Source: Pseudorhodoferax sp. Leaf274 (GTDB lineage: Bacteria > Pseudomonadota > Gammaproteobacteria > Burkholderiales > Burkholderiaceae_C). Taken from it: a stretch of 64,000 bases of DNA. The stretch is taken from contig NZ_LMNA01000012.1 of the NCBI RefSeq assembly GCF_001422445.1, positions 62,001 through 126,000 of the forward strand. Direction: 5' to 3'. Below are positions 38,023-51,791 of this stretch, piece after piece. The position numbers and the translations under genes were made by a program. How positions within the stretch are numbered: position 1 is the stretch's first letter; each line of letters starts with the position of its first letter. Under the pieces are notes generated by a model that was not told the origin of the DNA, did no database searches, and was given only the letters and a program-made list of their open reading frames with translations.

Positions 38023-38985
38023 TCAATGGCCCTCGAACAGTTCTTCGTAGCTGGCCGTCGCCGTGCCGAACTTGCCGACCACGATGGCGCCGGCCTTGTT
38101 GGCCATGGGCATGGCATCGCGCAGGCTGCAGCCGGCGGCCACCAGCGCCGCCATGGTGGCGATCACGGTGTCGCCGGCGCCGGTCACGTCGAACACCTCG
38201 CGCGCCTGCGCCGCCACATGGGCTTCGCCGTGCTCGTCGTACAGCGTCATGCCTTCCTCGCTGCGCGTGACGAGCAGGCCGTCGAGCGCGAGTTCGCCGC
38301 GCAGGCGCTGGGCCTTGGCGCGCAGTTCTTCCTCGTTGCGCCAGCTGCCCACCACCTGCTGGAGTTCGGCCCGGTTGGGCGTGATCAGCGTGGCGCCGCG
38401 GTAGCGCGAGTAGTCGCTGCCCTTGGGGTCGATCAGCACGTCCTTGCCGGCCGCGCGGGCCGCCGCGATCATCTGCTCCACATGGGCCAGGCCGCCCTTG
38501 CCGTAGTCGGAGAACAGCACGGCAGCGTGCCGAGGCATCAATTCGTCGAACAGTGCGGACTGCGAGGCCAGCGTCTCGTTCTCGGGCGAGGTCTCGAAGT
38601 CCAGCCGCAGCAGCTGCTGCTGGCGGCCGATCACGCGCAGCTTGACCGTGGTGCGCATCTGCGGATCGCGGCCGAAGTGCGGCACGATGCCGGTGGCGGC
38701 CACCAGCTTTTCCAGCTTGTGGCTGGCCTCGTCCTCGCCGACCACCGACAGCAGCGAGGCCTGGGCGCCCAGCGTGACGATGTTGTAGGCCACGTTGGCG
38801 GCCGCGCCGATGCGCTCTTCCTCGCGCGTCACACGCACCACGGGCACGGGCGCCTCGGGCGAGATGCGGTCGACGGCGCCGTACCAGTAGCGGTCGAGCA
38901 TGACGTCGCCGACGACCAGCACACGGGCCTGCGCCAGCGCTTCGCGGGTGGGCAGGGGGTTGCGCAGCAGCGCAGGTGTTGTCAT
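38023..38985 (-). CDS. rfaE1: D-glycero-beta-D-manno-heptose-7-phosphate kinase (HldE kinase domain only)
   Basis: A PfkB/ribokinase-family sugar kinase that adds phosphate at C1 of heptose-7-phosphate. The 320-residue protein has [39 protein letters not shown] and the anion-hole motif [11 protein letters not shown]. It ends after the kinase domain, so the C-terminal nucleotidyltransferase half found in the E. coli bifunctional HldE is absent and must be encoded elsewhere (rfaE2). The start is at ATG 38985. It is followed directly by hldD. Two repeat elements lie in the 136 bases before its start, after lapB. Confidence 0.94.
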   Translation of the reverse strand: MTTPALLRNPLPTREALAQARVLVVGDVMLDRYWYGAVDRISPEAPVPVVRVTREEERIGAAANVAYNIVTLGAQASLLSVVGEDEASHKLEKLVAATGIVPHFGRDPQMRTTVKLRVIGRQQQLLRLDFETSPENETLASQSALFDELMPRHAAVLFSDYGKGGLAHVEQMIAAARAAGKDVLIDPKGSDYSRYRGATLITPNRAELQQVVGSWRNEEELRAKAQRLRGELALDGLLVTRSEEGMTLYDEHGEAHVAAQAREVFDVTGAGDTVIATMAALVAAGCSLRDAMPMANKAGAIVVGKFGTATASYEELFEGH

Positions 38986-39026
38986 GGGTACTCCCTTCGG
39001 CCTGCGGCCTGTCGCTCCGAGAGAAA

Positions 39027-39061
39027 GCGAGCTTGCTTGGGGCGGCCGGGCGCGGCGCTCA
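39027..39061. repeat. Dispersed intergenic repeat, copy A
   Basis: On the minus strand it reads TGAGCGCCGCGCCCGGCC, then GCCCCAAGCAAGCTCGC. It lies about 40 bases upstream of the hldE start, after copy B and in the same orientation. It is closest to the sequence I recall as recurrent in Comamonadaceae genomes. Confidence 0.55.
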
Positions 39062-39091
39062 CTGGAGTTGCTTCGCGCTGCGCGCTGCGGT

Positions 39092-39124
39092 GCCGAGCAC
39101 CTTGGGGCGGCCCGGCGGTGCTCA
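39092..39124. repeat. Dispersed intergenic repeat, copy B, containing the lapB stop codon
   Basis: On the minus strand the element starts with the lapB TGA and reads TGAGCACCGCCGGGCCGC, then CCCAAGGTGCTCGGC. As with copy C after prfA, the stop codon of the upstream gene is the first three bases of the element. Confidence 0.55.
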
Positions 39125-40279
39125 TAGTTCCTCCACGCGGCGCGGCGGATAGCTGTCCCAGGCCTGGCAGCCCGGGCATTGCCAGAAGTGCTGCTTGGCC
39201 TCGAAGCCGCAGGCGGCGCAGCGGTAGCGGGTGAGCGGCCGCGTGGCGTGCTCGATGGCGCGCTGCACCTGCGGGTGGAACTCTTCATGTTCCAGCTTCT
39301 CGCCGGCCAGCCAGCGGGCCGTGGCCACCAGCGACTGCTCGCGTTCCAGGTGCTGCAGGTAGCGCTGGCGCGCCTGCTCGCGCTGCATGCCCTGGGCGCC
39401 TTCGAGCGCCACGATGGCGTCCAGCACATCCAGCGAGGCGAAGCCGTCGTAGCTGGCCTGCAGCGCGGCCAGCGCCTGCTGCGGCTGGCCAGCGGCGCTG
39501 CCGGTCTGGGCCAGCGCACTGGCGACCAGCGGCACCGACTGCGGGGCCACGGCGGCCAGCTCCAGCAGCGTGTGCAAGGCCTCGGTGTGGCGGTCGGCCT
39601 TGATCTGCATGAGGGCCTGGTCGATGCGCGGGCGGGGCGCCTGCGGCGCGGTGATGACGGCGCGGGCCAGCAGCTGGGCGGCGCCATCGAGGTCGCCCGT
39701 GGCATTGCGCGCGGCGGCCTGCTCGCACAGGTAATGGGCCAGGCGGCCGCTGAAGCTGCCTTCGCCGTGGTCCTGCAGCTTCTGGCCGATCTCGGCAGCC
39801 TGCGGCCAGTCGCGCGAGCGTTCGTAGATGGCCAGCAGCGCGAGCAGGGCCTGTGCTTCGTAGCGCGTGCCTTCGAGCTTGCGCAGCGCATCTTCTGCGC
39901 GGTCGAGCAGGCCGGCCTTCAGGAAGTCCAGCGCCAGGTCGTGCTGCGCACGGTGGCGGTCGGCGGCGCTGAGGTCGGCGCGCGAGAGCAGGTGCTCGTG
40001 CACGCGCACGGCACGCTGGTACTCGCCGCGGCGGCGGAACAGGTTGCCCAGCGCGAAGTGCAGTTCCGTGGTGTCCGGGTCCTTCTGCACCGCCTCGATG
40101 AAGGCGTCGATGGCCTGGTCCTGCTGTTCGTTGAGCAGGTAGTTCAGGCCCTTGAAGTAGGCCTTGGGTGCCCGCCGGTTCTCGATGCGCAGCTGGCGCA
40201 GGTCGAGACGGGAGGCCAGCCAGCCCAGCACGAAGGCCACCGGCAGGCCCAGCAGAATCCAGCCGAGATCAAAGTCCAT
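39122..40279 (-). CDS. lapB: LPS assembly protein LapB (YciM)
   Basis: An inner-membrane-anchored cytosolic protein that acts with FtsH to control LpxC and so LPS synthesis. The 385-residue protein has a single N-terminal helix (WILLGLPVAFVLGWLAS), a run of tetratricopeptide repeats from KAYFKGLNYLLNEQQDQA to about residue 330, and a C-terminal rubredoxin-like metal site: CAACGF and CPGC. Length and domain order are normal. Its start overlaps the 3' end of lapA by 11 bases. Confidence 0.95.
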   Translation of the reverse strand: MDFDLGWILLGLPVAFVLGWLASRLDLRQLRIENRRAPKAYFKGLNYLLNEQQDQAIDAFIEAVQKDPDTTELHFALGNLFRRRGEYQRAVRVHEHLLSRADLSAADRHRAQHDLALDFLKAGLLDRAEDALRKLEGTRYEAQALLALLAIYERSRDWPQAAEIGQKLQDHGEGSFSGRLAHYLCEQAAARNATGDLDGAAQLLARAVITAPQAPRPRIDQALMQIKADRHTEALHTLLELAAVAPQSVPLVASALAQTGSAAGQPQQALAALQASYDGFASLDVLDAIVALEGAQGMQREQARQRYLQHLEREQSLVATARWLAGEKLEHEEFHPQVQRAIEHATRPLTRYRCAACGFEAKQHFWQCPGCQAWDSYPPRRVEEL

Positions 40280-40601
40280 GGCGCGGTACGTTGCCCAGGC
40301 TGGTGTCGGTGGCGGCCTCGGCCGCAGGTGGGGGCGTGACAGGCACGGGGGCCGGCGGCTCGACCACCGGGGCACGCGCCGTCTGGCGCTGGCGCCACCA
40401 GCGCGGTGCCATGGCGACCACGCCGAGCGCCAGGCCCAGCGCGAACGCGGCCAGCACCACGAGCACCATGGGCGCCCGCCATTCGGTGCCGAAGAAGAAG
40501 CGCACCGCGCCTTCGTGCTGGTTGTTCAGCGCGAATGCGAACAGGGTAAAAAAAATGGCTGCCTTCAGTATCCACTTGAGCAGCCACACCAGATTTTTCA
40601 T
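40269..40601 (-). CDS. lapA: LapA (DUF1049) family membrane protein
   Basis: A 110-residue inner-membrane protein with two helices (AAIFFTLFAFALN and VLVVLAAFALGLALGVVAM) separated by NQHEGAVRFFFGTEWRAPM, the usual DUF1049 layout. It works with LapB in LPS assembly. The C-terminal region is proline-rich (VEPPAPVPVTPPPA) and longer than in E. coli. It lies between ihfB and lapB on the same strand. Confidence 0.92.
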   Translation of the reverse strand: MKNLVWLLKWILKAAIFFTLFAFALNNQHEGAVRFFFGTEWRAPMVLVVLAAFALGLALGVVAMAPRWWRQRQTARAPVVEPPAPVPVTPPPAAEAATDTSLGNVPRHGL

Positions 40602-40665
40602 GAAGCGAATGTCCTCATCCGGGGCATTCTACGGTCGGGCCGCAGGCCCGAAACAACACGCCGCG

Positions 40666-40980
40666 TCAGCGGTCGTAATGCCTTTCGTCGGCATCCAGCG
40701 GGCCCTTGTCCACGGCCTCGCGCAGCGCCTTGCCGGGCTTGAAGTGCGGCACGCGCTTCTCGGGAATGGCCACGCTTTCGCCGCTGCGTGGGTTGCGCCC
40801 CATGCGCGGCGGACGCCGGTTGATGGAGAAGCTGCCGAAGCCGCGGATCTCCACGCGGTGGCCCCTGACCAGCGCGTCGCCCACGGCGTCCAGGATGGTC
40901 TTGACCGCATGCTCGGCATCGCGGTGGGTCAGCTGGCTGAAGCGGGCAGCCAGTTCTTCAACGAGGTCGGATCGGGTCAT
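40666..40980 (-). CDS. ihfB: Integration host factor subunit beta
   Basis: A 104-residue DNA-bending protein that pairs with IHF-alpha. It has the HU/IHF fold with [19 protein letters not shown], the intercalating arm [15 protein letters not shown] with its conserved proline, and [14 protein letters not shown]. It is longer than E. coli IhfB by a short charged tail ([12 protein letters not shown]). It lies downstream of rpsA, as in most proteobacteria, behind two hairpins at 41020-41086. IHF is needed for bending DNA at sigma-54 promoters such as the one before glnA. Confidence 0.95.
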   Translation of the reverse strand: MTRSDLVEELAARFSQLTHRDAEHAVKTILDAVGDALVRGHRVEIRGFGSFSINRRPPRMGRNPRSGESVAIPEKRVPHFKPGKALREAVDKGPLDADERHYDR

Positions 40981-41019
40981 GGTGTTCGGTGCTGCATCAA
41001 CGGAATCGGGCCAGTCCTG

Positions 41020-41086
41020 CCGCCCCCGAAAGGTGGCGGTGGTGCTGGCCCGGCGACTGTCGCATGGAAACCGAAGTTTCCATGCG
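41020..41086 (-). other. Two tetraloop hairpins between rpsA and ihfB
   Basis: Hairpin 1: 41061-41071 pairs perfectly with 41076-41086 (11 bp) around a CGAA tetraloop when read on the plus strand. Hairpin 2: 41020-41027 pairs with 41032-41039 with one mismatch around GAAA. They lie between the rpsA stop (41100) and the ihfB start (40980). Neither is followed by a U-run, so they are not classic terminators; they may protect or attenuate the rpsA-ihfB transcript. Confidence 0.5.
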
Positions 41087-41099
41087 GTCCCAGCAACGC

Positions 41100-42788
<1,689 letters not shown>

Positions 42789-42967
42789 GTGTTTCCTTGG
42801 CCACGGAGCAGGTTTCGCCTGCGCGGGATTGCGCCGGCTTCTAAGGCTGTCGTGGCGGTAGTGTGCGGGAACGTCCCGCGACGGTTGGGTTTCGAACCAC
42901 CCGGCCGATGCGCTGCTGCGCGGGCTGGCCGGATGGACCTGTCTTCGTGCGGCCCTGAGCCGTTGCT

Positions 42968-44983
42968 TCAGAAGCCCTGCCGTTGATCCCACCAGGCCAG
43001 CACCCGATCGACACAGGCTTGCACTGTCAGATCGGAGTTGTCCAGGGTGAGGGCATCGGCTGCGGCGCGAAGCGGGGCGACGGCCCGGGACGAGTCCCGC
43101 GCGTCGCGCGCCTCAAGGTCTGCGCGAAGGTCGGCGATTGTAGTTGAAATCCCCTTGGAAATCAATTGCTTATGCCGGCGCTCGGCGCGCCTCTCCGCGC
43201 TGGCCGTCAGATACACCTTGAGCGGGGCGGCCGGGAAGATCACCGTGCCCATGTCGCGCCCGTCGGCGACCAAGCCCGGCAGGCGCCGGAAGCTCAGCTG
43301 CAGGTCCACCAGCGCCGCGCGAACGGCCGGCAGGGCCGAGACCTTGGAGGCGTTCATGCCGGCCTCTTCGGTGCGGATGGCGTCGGTCACGTCCTCGGCG
43401 TCCAGCCAGATGCGGCCGTCGTCGAAGCGCACCGGCAGCGCAGCGGCCATGCGGGCGATGGCCGCTTCGCCGTCCGGGCCGATCGCGTGGCCGGCGCGCA
43501 TTGCCGCGAAGGCCGTGATGCGGTACATCGCGCCCGAGTCGAGGAAGTGGTAGCCCAGCGCGCGTGCCACGGCCGCGGCCACCGTGCCCTTGCCCGAGGC
43601 CGTGGGGCCATCGATGCACAGCACCGGCACCTGGGCGGTCGGCGTGCGGCAGACCGACAGCAGCGTCTCGAAATAATCAGGGAAGGTCTTGGCCACGCAG
43701 CGGGGGTCGAGGATGCGCACCGGCGACCGCGACACGGCTGCGCCCGGACGCAGCCGGTGGAACGCGGCCAGCGAGAAGCACATGGCGACGCGGTGGTCGT
43801 CGTAGGTGTGGATGGCGGCGCTGGGCCAGGGCGCTGCGAGCGGCGGCGGCACGATGCGCAGGTAGTCCTGGCCTTCCTCCACCTCGGCGCCGAACTTGCG
43901 CAGCTCGGCCGCCATGGCGGCGATGCGGTCGGTCTCCTTGACGCGCCAGCTCGCGATGTTGTGCAGCCGGCTCGGGCCGTCGGCGTACAGCGCCATGACG
44001 GCCAGCGTCATGGCCGCGTCGGGGATGTGGTTGCAGTCCAGGTCGATGGCCTTGAGCGGCCAGGCGCCCCGCGCCACCGACAGCCAGTTGGGGCCGGCCT
44101 CGACCGCCGCGCCCATGGCCTGGGCGGCCTCGACGAAGCGGATGTCGCCCTGGATCGAGGCCGCGCCCACGCCTTCGATGCGCAGCGGCTCGCCGGCCGC
44201 GGCCGCGATCGCGCCCAGCGCCACGAAGTAGCTGGCCGAGGAGGCGTCGGCCTCGACATGGATCTCGCCGGGCGACTGGTAGCGGCTGCCGGCCGGGATC
44301 GTGAAGCGCTGCCAACCCTCGCGCGCCACCGCGATGCCGAAGCGCGCCAGCAGGTTCAGCGTGATCTCCACATAGGGCTTGGAGATCAGCTCGCCGACCA
44401 CTTCGACGGTGATGTCGCGCCGGGCGACCAGCGGCAGCGCCAGCAGCAGCGCCGTGAGGAACTGGCTGGAGACATCGCCGCGCACGCGGATCGGCTGGTC
44501 CAGCTGCAGCGCGCCGGGCATGCCGATCTGCAGCGGCGGATAGCCCGGGTTGGCGCCATAGCCGATGGCACAGCCCAGTTGCACCAGCGCATCGACGAGG
44601 TCGCCGATGGGCCGCTCGTACATGCGCGGCACGCCGGTCAGCGTGAAGTTGCCGCCCAGCAGGGCCAGCACGGCCGTCAGCGGACGGATGGCGGTGCCGG
44701 CATTGCCCATGAACAACTCGGCTTCGGCCGTGCCGAGCTTTCCGTCCAGGCCGGTGATGGTGACGCTGTTGCCTTCGCGTGCGATGGCGCAGCCCAGCTG
44801 GGCCAGCGCCGCGAGCATCACGCGCGTGTCGTCGGAGTCCAGCAGGTCGCGCACGGTGGTCTGGCCGGCCGACAGCGCGGCCAGCAGCAGCACGCGGTTG
44901 GAGATGCTCTTGGAGCCCGGCAGCGCCACCGTTCCGGCGGCTCCCTGCAGCGGGGGGAGATCCAGAAAGGCGGTGTCGAACAT
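42968..44983 (-). CDS. aroA: Bifunctional EPSP synthase / cytidylate kinase (AroA-Cmk fusion)
   Basis: A 671-residue fusion. Residues 1 to about 445 are 5-enolpyruvylshikimate-3-phosphate synthase of the shikimate pathway: [40 protein letters not shown] and [18 protein letters not shown]. From about residue 450 the protein continues without a stop into cytidylate kinase with the P-loop [28 protein letters not shown] and [10 protein letters not shown]. In E. coli aroA and cmk are separate neighbours; the fusion is known from Comamonadaceae. It is two bases after tyrA and before rpsA, which follows cmk in most proteobacteria. Confidence 0.95.
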   Translation of the reverse strand: MFDTAFLDLPPLQGAAGTVALPGSKSISNRVLLLAALSAGQTTVRDLLDSDDTRVMLAALAQLGCAIAREGNSVTITGLDGKLGTAEAELFMGNAGTAIRPLTAVLALLGGNFTLTGVPRMYERPIGDLVDALVQLGCAIGYGANPGYPPLQIGMPGALQLDQPIRVRGDVSSQFLTALLLALPLVARRDITVEVVGELISKPYVEITLNLLARFGIAVAREGWQRFTIPAGSRYQSPGEIHVEADASSASYFVALGAIAAAAGEPLRIEGVGAASIQGDIRFVEAAQAMGAAVEAGPNWLSVARGAWPLKAIDLDCNHIPDAAMTLAVMALYADGPSRLHNIASWRVKETDRIAAMAAELRKFGAEVEEGQDYLRIVPPPLAAPWPSAAIHTYDDHRVAMCFSLAAFHRLRPGAAVSRSPVRILDPRCVAKTFPDYFETLLSVCRTPTAQVPVLCIDGPTASGKGTVAAAVARALGYHFLDSGAMYRITAFAAMRAGHAIGPDGEAAIARMAAALPVRFDDGRIWLDAEDVTDAIRTEEAGMNASKVSALPAVRAALVDLQLSFRRLPGLVADGRDMGTVIFPAAPLKVYLTASAERRAERRHKQLISKGISTTIADLRADLEARDARDSSRAVAPLRAAADALTLDNSDLTVQACVDRVLAWWDQRQGF

Positions 44984-44985
44984 TC

Positions 44986-45864
44986 TCAGGTCCCGGGTTT
45001 GAATGAATCCATGTGCCAGGCGGCACGGGTGTCGCTGGCCTGCGCGATGCGCTGCTCCAGCGCGGCGCCGTCGCCGGCCTCGATCAGCTGCTCGAACTGC
45101 GCCAGCGCCTGCCGGTGGTGGCGCAGCTGGTCCAGCAGCTCCTGGCGGTTGGCCAGCAGCACGTCGCGCCACATGCGCGGGTCGGCGGCGGCAATGCGCG
45201 TGAAGTCGCGAAAGCCCGGCCCGCCCAGCGCCAGGATGGCGGCGCCGCCGGGCTGCCGGGCGATGCCGTCGATGAAGGCGAAGGCCAGCAGGTGCGGCAG
45301 GTGGCTGACCGCGGCGAAGGTGGTGTCGTGGGCGGCAGGCGTCATCTCGACCAGGCGCGCGCCGATCGCGGCCCAGACCTCCTGGGCCAGCGCCAGCTGG
45401 CGCGCACCCGAAGTGGCCATGGGCGTGAGGATCACATGTCGACCCTGGTACAGCGCAGCATCGGCATGGTCCACGCCGGACCGCTCCTTGCCGGCGATGG
45501 GGTGGGCCGGCACGAAGCAGGGCAGGGCTGGGCCCAATGCGCGTTCGGCGGCGGCTACCACGTCGCTCTTGGTCGATCCCACATCCATGAGCAAGGTGTC
45601 GGCACCCAGCGCGGAGCGGATCGCTGCGAACGTGGCTTCGGTGGCGGCCACGGGCACGGCGACCAGCACCAGGTCGGCACCGGCGGCCGCCTCGGCGGCC
45701 GAGTCGGCCTGCACATCGATCACGCCGAGCTCGAGCGCGCGCTGCGTCGTCGTCGGCGAGGCGCTGAAGCCCGCGATCTGGCGGACCAGCCCGGCCTGGC
45801 GCAGCGCCAGCGCGAACGAGCCGCCCATCAGGCCGCAGCCGATCAGGCCCAGGCGTTCGAACAT
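44986..45864 (-). CDS. tyrA: Prephenate dehydrogenase
   Basis: A 292-residue NAD-dependent enzyme that turns prephenate into 4-hydroxyphenylpyruvate for tyrosine. It begins with the Rossmann motif [37 protein letters not shown] and [11 protein letters not shown] are the prephenate-site segments with the catalytic histidine and the conserved HxxH region. No chorismate mutase domain is fused. It lies 13 bases after pheA and two before aroA-cmk in one operon. Confidence 0.94.
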   Translation of the reverse strand: MFERLGLIGCGLMGGSFALALRQAGLVRQIAGFSASPTTTQRALELGVIDVQADSAAEAAAGADLVLVAVPVAATEATFAAIRSALGADTLLMDVGSTKSDVVAAAERALGPALPCFVPAHPIAGKERSGVDHADAALYQGRHVILTPMATSGARQLALAQEVWAAIGARLVEMTPAAHDTTFAAVSHLPHLLAFAFIDGIARQPGGAAILALGGPGFRDFTRIAAADPRMWRDVLLANRQELLDQLRHHRQALAQFEQLIEAGDGAALEQRIAQASDTRAAWHMDSFKPGT

Positions 45865-45877
45865 GGCCGGGCCGCCC

Positions 45878-46984
45878 TCAGGCGCTGACCGGGTAGGTGC
45901 CCAGCAGCTTGTAGAAGGCGCAGATCTCGCGCAGTTCTTCCAGTGCCTTGGCCACGTGCGGCTGCGAGGGGTGGCCGTCCAGGTCGATGTAGAAGTAGTA
46001 CTCCCACTGGCCGGTGCGGGCCGGGCGCGACTCGAAGCGCGTCATCGACACGCCGTGGGTCTTGAGCGGCATGAGCAGGTCGTGCAGTGCGCCAGGGCGG
46101 TTGGGCACCGACACCACGAGGCTGGTGCAGTCCTTGCCCGAGGCCGGCGGCGCATCCAGCGTCTCGGGCAGGCAGATGATGGCGAAGCGCGTGCGGTTGT
46201 GCGCGTTGTCCTGGATGGAACGGGCCACCAGGTGCAGGCCGAACTGCGTGGCCGCGCGTTCGCCCGCCAGGCCGGCCCAGGCCGGGTTGGTGGATGCCAG
46301 CCGCGCGCCTTCCGCGTTGCTGGAAACCGCCCGGCGCTCGGCGTGGGGCAGGTGCGTGGACAGCCAGTCCTGGCACTGCGCGAGGGCCTGGGGATGGGCC
46401 AGCACGGCCTCGATGCCGTCCAGCGAGTCGGACAGGCGAAGCAGGTTGAACTGGACGGCCAGGCTCACGGAGCCGACCATGTGCGTGGGCGTGTTCAGCA
46501 GCAGGTCCAGCGAACGCGTGACACCGCCTTCGGCCGAGCTCTCGATGCCGACCACGCCGAAGTGTGCGGCGCCCGAGGCCGTGGCGTGGAACACCTCGTC
46601 GAAGTTGGCGCAATACTGCAGTTCGGCGGCACTGCCGAAGTACTGCAGCGCAGCCTCCTCGCTGAAGGTGCCGGCCGGTCCCAGCACGGCCACGCGCTGC
46701 GGTGCTTCCAGCGCCAGGCAGGCCGACATGATCTCGTTCCAGATCGACGCGACATGCTCGTCGCGCAGCGGGCCTGTGTTGCGCGACTGGATCTTGGCGA
46801 TGACCTGGGCCACGCGGTCCGGGCGGTAGAAGGGCGAGCCTTCGCTGCGCTTGACCGCACCCACCTGTTCGGCGACGTGGGCCCGCTTGTTCAAGAGCGC
46901 CAGCAGTTCCTGGTCGAGTGCGTCGATCTGCACGCGCAGCGCCGCGAGATCGGGAGAGGAAACGGTGCTGGGCTCTGCGCGCAT
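45878..46984 (-). CDS. pheA: Chorismate mutase / prephenate dehydratase (P-protein)
   Basis: A 368-residue bifunctional enzyme for phenylalanine synthesis. The N-terminal helical chorismate mutase (LRVQIDALDQELLALLNKRAHVAEQVG) is followed by the dehydratase domain (VAVLGPAGTFSEEAALQYFG, FGVVGIESSAEGGVTRSLDLL, and the TRF active-site motif as NRTRFAIICL) and a C-terminal ACT domain (VPNRPGALHDLL, TRFESRPARTG) that senses phenylalanine. It is 27 bases downstream of serC. Confidence 0.96.
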   Translation of the reverse strand: MRAEPSTVSSPDLAALRVQIDALDQELLALLNKRAHVAEQVGAVKRSEGSPFYRPDRVAQVIAKIQSRNTGPLRDEHVASIWNEIMSACLALEAPQRVAVLGPAGTFSEEAALQYFGSAAELQYCANFDEVFHATASGAAHFGVVGIESSAEGGVTRSLDLLLNTPTHMVGSVSLAVQFNLLRLSDSLDGIEAVLAHPQALAQCQDWLSTHLPHAERRAVSSNAEGARLASTNPAWAGLAGERAATQFGLHLVARSIQDNAHNRTRFAIICLPETLDAPPASGKDCTSLVVSVPNRPGALHDLLMPLKTHGVSMTRFESRPARTGQWEYYFYIDLDGHPSQPHVAKALEELREICAFYKLLGTYPVSA

Positions 46985-47011
46985 GGCGGGCTTGTCTCTT
47001 TCAGGCGTGTG

Positions 47012-48121
47012 TCAGGCGTGGGTCTGCGCAAATTCTCGCATGTAGGCCACGAGCGCCTGGACGCCTGCCAGCGGCATGGCGTTGTAGATGCTGGCGCGCA
47101 TGCCGCCCACGGACTTGTGGCCCTTGAGCTGCAGCAGGCCACGCGCCTTGGCGCCCGCGAGGAAGGCGTCGTTGCGGCTTTCGTCGCGCAGGAAGAACGG
47201 CACGTTCATGCGCGAGCGGCAGGTCGGCGCGACCTTGTTGACGTAGAAGTCCGAGCCGTCGATGAACCCATACAGCAACTCGGCCTTGGCGCGGTTGCGC
47301 TGCTCCATCGCGGCGATGCCGGTCAGGGCGCCTTCCTGCTGGCGCTTGAGCCACTGGAAGGTCAGGCCGGCGATGTAGATGCCGTAGGTCGGCGGCGTGT
47401 TGAACATCGAATCGTGCTCCGCCACGGTCTTGTAGTCGAAGGCGCTCGGGCAGGCCTTGAGCGCATGGCCGAGCAGGTCCTCGCGCACGATCACCAGCGT
47501 GAGCCCGGCCGGCCCCAGGTTCTTCTGCGCGCCGGCGAAGGCCAGGCCCACGCGCGACCAGTCGATGGGGCGGCTCGCGACATGCGAGGAGCAATCGATG
47601 ACGAGCGGCGTGTCCGAGCCCAGGGCCTTCAGGTCGGGCAGGGTCTGGAACTCCACGCCGTGGATGGTCTCGTTGCTGCAGATGTGCAGGTAGCTCGCGC
47701 CGGGGCTGAGTTTCCAGGTGGCCGGTTCGGGCAGCGTGGTGTGGTGGTCGCCGGCATTGCTGGCGGCCAGGTGCGGTGTGCAATAGCGCGCGGCTTCCTT
47801 GATCGACTTCTGGCTCCAGCTGCCGGTGACGACGAAATCCACCGTGCCTGCGCGCGATAGGTTCAGCGGCACGATGGCGTTCTCGCCCAGTCCGCCGCCC
47901 TGCATGAACAGGATCTTGTAGTCGCTCGGGACGGCCAGCAATTCGCGCAGGTCGGCCTCGGCGTTCTCGTAGATCGAGATGAATTCCTTGCCGCGGTGGC
48001 TCATCTCCATGACGCCCATGCCGCTGCCATGCCAGTCCAGCATCTCGGAGGCGGCCTCGGTCAGCACCTCTTCTGGGATGGCGGCCGGGCCGGCGGAAAA
48101 GTTGTAGGGGCGCTGTTGCAT
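47012..48121 (-). CDS. serC: Phosphoserine aminotransferase
   Basis: A 369-residue PLP enzyme of serine synthesis that also serves pyridoxal phosphate synthesis in many bacteria. It starts [20 protein letters not shown]; the PLP-binding lysine is in [18 protein letters not shown], and the N-terminal HRGKEF and WSQKSIKEA segments shape the active site. A GTG two codons upstream is open, but the ATG at 48121 has GGAG seven bases before it and gives the usual N-terminus. A strong gyrA terminator lies between it and gyrA, so serC probably has its own promoter. Confidence 0.96.
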   Translation of the reverse strand: MQQRPYNFSAGPAAIPEEVLTEAASEMLDWHGSGMGVMEMSHRGKEFISIYENAEADLRELLAVPSDYKILFMQGGGLGENAIVPLNLSRAGTVDFVVTGSWSQKSIKEAARYCTPHLAASNAGDHHTTLPEPATWKLSPGASYLHICSNETIHGVEFQTLPDLKALGSDTPLVIDCSSHVASRPIDWSRVGLAFAGAQKNLGPAGLTLVIVREDLLGHALKACPSAFDYKTVAEHDSMFNTPPTYGIYIAGLTFQWLKRQQEGALTGIAAMEQRNRAKAELLYGFIDGSDFYVNKVAPTCRSRMNVPFFLRDESRNDAFLAGAKARGLLQLKGHKSVGGMRASIYNAMPLAGVQALVAYMREFAQTHA

Positions 48122-48144
48122 GGGCACTCCGTTGGCAAGAGAAG

Positions 48145-48181
48145 AAGAAAAAGGCCCCGGCCGCTCGCGCAGGCCGGGGCC
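48145..48181 (-). terminator. Rho-independent terminator of gyrA
   Basis: On the minus strand, a 10-bp perfect GC stem (48172-48181 with 48153-48162) around a nine-base loop is followed by a TTTTTCTTCTTC tract. It starts 15 bases after the gyrA stop and lies before the serC start, separating gyrA from the amino acid genes. Confidence 0.85.
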
Positions 48182-48195
48182 GGTACGGGGCAGGG

Positions 48196-50841
<2,646 letters not shown>

Positions 50842-50867
50842 GGTGTGAGCGACAAGGAAGGCCAAGC

Positions 50868-50873
50868 ATTTTA
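50868..50873 (-). promoter_or_regulatory. Possible -10 box of gyrA
   Basis: TAAAAT on the minus strand, 26 bases before the gyrA start, in a stretch richer in A and T than its surroundings. No good -35 box lies 16-18 bases upstream (TTGCAA is 22 bases away), so this is a weak call. Confidence 0.3.
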
Positions 50874-51053
50874 GGTCCCTGCATCTGTAGCGTAGTTGCA
50901 ACAAACGGCTTGGTTTTGGATTTTGTCCTACGGTCCGCCGCCTGGTCGCCAGGGGGGGCTATGGCACAATCAATGCGTACGTGCTCAGTGGTGGTCACTG
51001 AAGGCGTTCCGGTTTCGCAGCGCTGCTGCGCCTTTTTCCCCCAGAGGAGAACC

Positions 51054-51698
51054 ATGAAGAAATTGAATAAAGTGGCGATGTTGTTGGCCTCCGCAGCGAT
51101 CGCTACCGCGGCAGGTGCACAAACGGTCGACAACTGGCGTACCGCCGACGGCGCACTGGTTTGGAAGACTGCCGACCAAGCCCTGTGCTGGCGCAACGCC
51201 AACTGGACCCCGGCCACGGCAGCCAAGGGCTGCGATGGCGCCATCGTCGCCCAAGCTGCCGCTGCACCCGCTCCGGCGCCCGCAGCCACGCCGGCTCCGG
51301 CACCCGCTCCGGCACCTGCCGTTGTGCCCCAGCCGCCCGCAGCCACCAAGGTGACCTACGCTGCAGACGCCTTCTTCGACTTCGACAAGTCCGTGCTGAA
51401 GCCGGAAGGCCGCGCCAAGCTGGACGATCTGGTCGGCAAGATCAAGGGCATCAACCTGGAAGTCATCATCGCCGTGGGTCACACCGACTCCGTCGGCACC
51501 GATGCCTACAACCAGCGTCTGTCCGTGCGCCGTTCGGAAGCCGTGAAGGCTTACCTGGTGTCCAAGGGCATCGAGCGCAACCGTGTCTACACCGAAGGCA
51601 AGGGCGAGAAGCAACCCGTGGCCGACAACAAAACCGCCGAAGGCCGCGCCAAGAACCGCCGCGTGGAAATCGAAGTGGTTGGCACCCGCGCCAACTGA
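51054..51698 (+). CDS. ompA: OmpA-family outer-membrane protein, small form
   Basis: A 214-residue exported protein: signal MKKLNKVAMLLASAAIATAAGA, a short domain with two cysteines (ALCWRN, KGCDGA) that could form a disulfide, an Ala-Pro linker (APAPAPAATPAPAPAPAPA) and a C-terminal OmpA domain that binds peptidoglycan: FFDFDKSVLKPEGRAKLDDL, GHTDSVGTDAYNQRLSVRR and NRRVEIEV. It lacks the eight-stranded barrel of E. coli OmpA, so it resembles the short OmpA proteins of Burkholderiales. AGAGGAGA precedes the ATG. A terminator follows. Confidence 0.93.
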   Translation: MKKLNKVAMLLASAAIATAAGAQTVDNWRTADGALVWKTADQALCWRNANWTPATAAKGCDGAIVAQAAAAPAPAPAATPAPAPAPAPAVVPQPPAATKVTYAADAFFDFDKSVLKPEGRAKLDDLVGKIKGINLEVIIAVGHTDSVGTDAYNQRLSVRRSEAVKAYLVSKGIERNRVYTEGKGEKQPVADNKTAEGRAKNRRVEIEVVGTRAN

Positions 51699-51715
51699 TT
51701 CTCGTCAGAGAACAA

Positions 51716-51735
51716 CTGCAGGCGCTTGCCTGCAG
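51716..51735 (+). other. Small perfect hairpin between ompA and its terminator
   Basis: An eight-base stem (CTGCAGGC, 51716-51723, with 51728-51735) around a GCTT loop, 17 bases after the ompA stop and directly before the terminator. It may stabilise the 3' end of the abundant ompA mRNA. Confidence 0.45.
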
Positions 51736-51740
51736 GCATC

Positions 51741-51776
51741 AAAGCCCGCGAGTTGCATCTTGCGGGCTTTTTTCTT
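51741..51776 (+). terminator. Rho-independent terminator of ompA
   Basis: A nine-base stem (AAAGCCCGC, 51741-51749, with 51762-51770) followed by a run of six T residues (51768-51773). It ends 16 bases before the ubiG start, so ubiG must be read by leak-through or from a promoter within the ompA end. Confidence 0.88.
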
Positions 51777-51791
51777 TGTGCAGAGGAAACC

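Noticed and set aside
50842-51053. A sigma-70 promoter for ompA using CACAAT at 50965-50970 as -10
   Set aside because: No recognisable -35 box lies at the right distance, so it is not listed.
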